This document shows positions 61,501 to 64,000 of a DNA stretch of 64,000 bases, piece by piece. The first letter of the stretch is position 1. Every line of letters begins with the position of its first letter. Source of the stretch: Phascolomyces articulosus (lineage: Eukaryota; Mucoromycota; Mucoromycetes; Mucorales; Lichtheimiaceae); assembly GCA_025677815.1 (NCBI GenBank), contig JAIXMP010000015.1, positions 248,001 through 312,000 on the forward strand, in the 5' to 3' direction. Position numbers and translations under genes: made by a program. The notes beneath the pieces were generated by a model. That model was not told the origin of the DNA. It ran no database searches and was given only the letters and a program-made list of their open reading frames with translations.

Positions 61501-61690
61501 TGGTTAGCCTTTTCAATCCCCGAGATGCTTGCTGCAAGTGTGGGAAGGAACTTCTATTTTAGGCTTTTCTGTTCATTCTATTCTACTGTCCAATTTATTA
61601 TTGCTCTTCTTTTCCCCTTTTCTTTTTTTTTTCTCTTCCTCTCTTTTTTATTCCAACAAACACAACTCTACTTTTACATACTCTCGGTAC
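58508..61690. other. Divergent intergenic region, MATE to glycosyltransferase gene
   Basis: 3.2 kb without a supportable gene. The only marked structure is the GC-rich 12-bp inverted repeat at 59686-59739. Pyrimidine-rich DNA (about 61590-61680) leads into the glycosyltransferase start. Frames here are short and low-complexity. Confidence 0.55.
59686..59739. repeat. Perfect GC-rich 12-bp inverted repeat
   Basis: GGGCGCAGCGTA (59686-59697) and TACGCTGCGCCC (59728-59739) are exact reverse complements separated by 30 bases. Such a GC-rich match is unexpected in DNA this A/T-rich. It could be the two ends of a tiny mobile element, a paired binding site or an RNA hairpin. Confidence 0.75.
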
Positions 61691-64000
61691 ATGCGACCGT
61701 TGCACAAAAAAACCAGCTCCCTCTCTCTTAGCAGCAGCAGTGGCATCGTGGGGAGTAATGAAGGAAACAATATACGACGTCCAGTGTCATCAGTTCTAAG
61801 TGATTTACCTTTACGCGGGATTCACATCAATATTAGTTCCGATCCATTTCAACATCGTATACCACCCTATGTGCAACGAGCATGGCAAGAAAGTCGAATT
61901 CAAGAATATGTCACGGAATGGCAATCACGATTAAGACGTCGATATCATAAAGCATCCCCACTCGAACTGTTAGTCTTGTCGCTTATCATGTTTGCTTCTG
62001 CCATATTGCTATTGGTCCATGTGGGATTCTTTAGTGGGAAAAAATATCAGGATTGGCATTATGATCATTATGGTTGGCTCGACGAAGTGGACTTGTTGGA
62101 TATGTTGTACCCAGACGAAGGACGAGGATTGACCACCGCTGTATTATTATTTGACCCAGAGGATCAATGGAAGGTTGCAGAGGAGGCCAAAGAGACATTG
62201 ACACCTTTGTTGGATGAATTATGTGGTTATGAAATGTTTGGTAGTATTATGATTTGGAATAATAATCCATTGGTGAACATGACGACCGATGTAAGAAATA
62301 CAGAATTGTTTTATAATGAAGGATGACGAGAGAAGGAAGTGGGAGGGGCAGAAGGGTGCTTTTTTTAGAACTGGTCGGGATTGGTTTGTGAAGTGTATAT
62401 ATATATGAAGAACAACTGAAAGAAAAAAAAAAACTGACTGAATTGGATATTTATATATATGTTGGGGTTAGGTATTGGAAATCAACAAAAAATGTCAATC
62501 GAGTAAAATTCAAATTTACAATTCATACAGCAATATGCATACCGCAGGACGATATCTTGGATGTTCACTTGCAAAAACACCTTACTGTTACTTCCAAGAT
62601 CATGCTGCACCACGGCATTGGCGTAGTTTATATGCTAATTTTTTACGGTTCCCAAGTTTAATTCACTCAGAAATGCGAGATGTACAAGCTTATGCACAAG
62701 CCAAGTGGCGATGGTGTTTTTTCAATGATGGTAAGGAAGGAGGGAAGGAAGGACATTTATTATTTTGTATGGAAAATGGGGAAGGAGCAGGATTTTTGAT
62801 CGAAACATTACGCCCCTTTTAGGCTGGAGGCAAAAATAAAAACATGGGCTGAATCTTGAGTCAGGGGAAAAGAAACAAAAGAATAAATCTGATTTTTAAC
62901 AAAAAAAAAACCGTATGATAGCCGTGCATTTACACACGTGCCATGCACACGTAGGGTATGGTACATTGGCATCCAAGGAGACCGTATCAAAGTTTATCGA
63001 ATTGATGGAATTGGATCCTATTGACGTCAAATATAGTGACATGTATTTTATGACGTACACCAATCAAGCACCCTATCTATTGGAAGGCACGAAATCAGTA
63101 TTTCCGTCGTTTGAAGATGAAGAGGATCGTGTGGGAGCCATTATTGAAAACAAAAATAATCCAAATCTTACACGCGCAGGAAGAGAACATGTGGTAAAGT
63201 GTTTATAGGGAAAGAATGGGTGGATCCATGAGAGTTGAAGTAGGTGGATTCTATGGATGGATTATTAAATACTGGAGGGAATGACTTTATGTAGCATACT
63301 GGTGTGGTATCATTATATAACCATTTAATACATCGAACGGGTGTGTTTCAAACTGGAGAAATTTTCCCCAATTACCATGAACAAACAAGCAGGTAATGGA
63401 TATATATATAGCAAATGCGTTTTTTTTGGGGGATTCCTGTCTCAATCCTAATGAATATATCTTATTTCTACATAATAGAACCTCATGTGCAAGTGATCGA
63501 TGTCTCTTTATGACCAATGTCGAAGCGTTCCCAGATCCACGCGTATTCGCCTATGAACCTATTATCAATCTCTCTCGTACAGAAGATATGCATGATTCAT
63601 ATAACGATGCCCGCGATCATTATTATAAATACCCATATGGCAACGCAGTGGATGGTACTGATAATACGGTTTGGAAATCACAACGACGTAAGCTTTTTCT
63701 TTTATTTGCGAGGAGGAAGTCAAGAAGAATAAAAAAAAGAGGAGCCACGAGTAACATTAGTTTTTTTTTCTGTCAATAGATATCAAAGCAGGGGATTATA
63801 TTGGATTAGATGTGTTGATGGCAACCCGGATACCATTGAAATTTCGATTTTTGGCACGACATCCCTATTCCTACAGACGCGCTTTAAATATCCAGACTTC
63901 ATTTGACGGTATCAACTGGGTAAGCATATTTTTTTGTTATAAAGAAAGAAAAAAAGATAGATGTATTTGAGTATACTTATATTTTTTTATGGATATATTA
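61691..64000 (+). CDS. Type II membrane glycosyltransferase-like protein with discoidin-like domain (3' end outside window)
   Basis: Six exons visible: 61691-62290, 62472-62730, 62922-63193, 63295-63392, 63479-63687 and 63780-63919, then a GTAAGC donor and an intron running out of the window. About 526 residues are seen. A single membrane helix (about residues 91-114, LELLVLSLIMFASAILLLVH) suggests a Golgi type II protein. The lumenal part has glycosyltransferase-like features: MIWNNNP, NSYSNMHTAGRYLGCSLAKT, YANFLRFPSLIH, the HTCHAHVGYGTLASKE segment and DMYFMTYTNQAPYLLEG. The usual acidic metal-binding run after AKTPYCYFQD is here DHAAPRHW, so only one acidic residue (Asp243) remains. The last part (VDGTDNTVWKSQRHIKAGDY, then IQTSFDGINW) resembles an F5/8 type C (discoidin) fold. 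Substrate unknown. The ATG at 61691 avoids a hydrophobic upstream extension. Confidence 0.75.

Noticed and set aside
1..64000. CRISPR arrays, bacterial operons, riboswitches
   Set aside because: The gene structure is eukaryotic throughout; repeats are microsatellites, and no regularly spaced repeat array was seen.

Overview
The window is nuclear DNA of a filamentous fungus, most likely an early-diverging one (Mucoromycota, probably Mucorales). It is strongly AT-rich, with many short GT-AG introns, long A/T homopolymers and trinucleotide runs. Protein-coding exons are fungal in character, and two open-frame blocks resemble repeated families I recall from Mucorales. Species cannot be fixed from the sequence alone.

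Layout. 1-6906: a TMEM164-family membrane protein (-, running off the left edge), an F-box/LRR protein (-) and, divergently transcribed from it, a PROPPIN phosphoinositide-binding autophagy protein (+). 6907-9880: gene-poor, with scattered short open frames that look like decayed coding DNA and a perfect 14-bp hairpin. 9881-23077: a dense co-directional (+) block of six multi-exon genes: mitochondrial Aim41/YqeY-like protein, TBC Rab-GAP (Gyp7/TBC1D15 type), a J-domain protein fused to a TMEM185-like four-repeat membrane region, a PAP2 lipid phosphatase, an AlkB-like 2OG-Fe(II) dioxygenase and a DHA1 drug:H+ antiporter. 23078-33577: repeat- and relic-rich DNA, including a head-to-head pair of broken lineage-specific genes (24667-27660). 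33578-38375: an AT-hook protein (-) and an unrecognised nine-exon gene (+). 42330-47590: a nearly full-length but broken non-LTR retrotransposon. 47948-48549: a divergent histone H2B-like gene with a perfect RFX X-box upstream. 52420-56093: a broken HET-domain gene and a broken F-box gene. 56531-58507: a MATE transporter (-). 61691 to the right edge: a type II membrane glycosyltransferase-like protein with a discoidin-like C-terminal part.

Exon structures were built by reading GT-AG borders and checking that reading phase is kept across every junction; the phases agree for all the multi-exon genes listed. The window alternates between conserved housekeeping blocks (membrane traffic, lipid metabolism, transport) and relic-rich stretches with a retroelement and decayed HET, F-box and lineage-specific genes. 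Points most worth a second look: the solitary H2B variant with its 15-bp repeat tail and X-box, the J-domain/TMEM185 fusion, the glycosyltransferase lacking the expected acidic motif, the head-to-head lineage-specific pair with a nuclease-like core, and the TAATG stop/start coupling in the retrotransposon.
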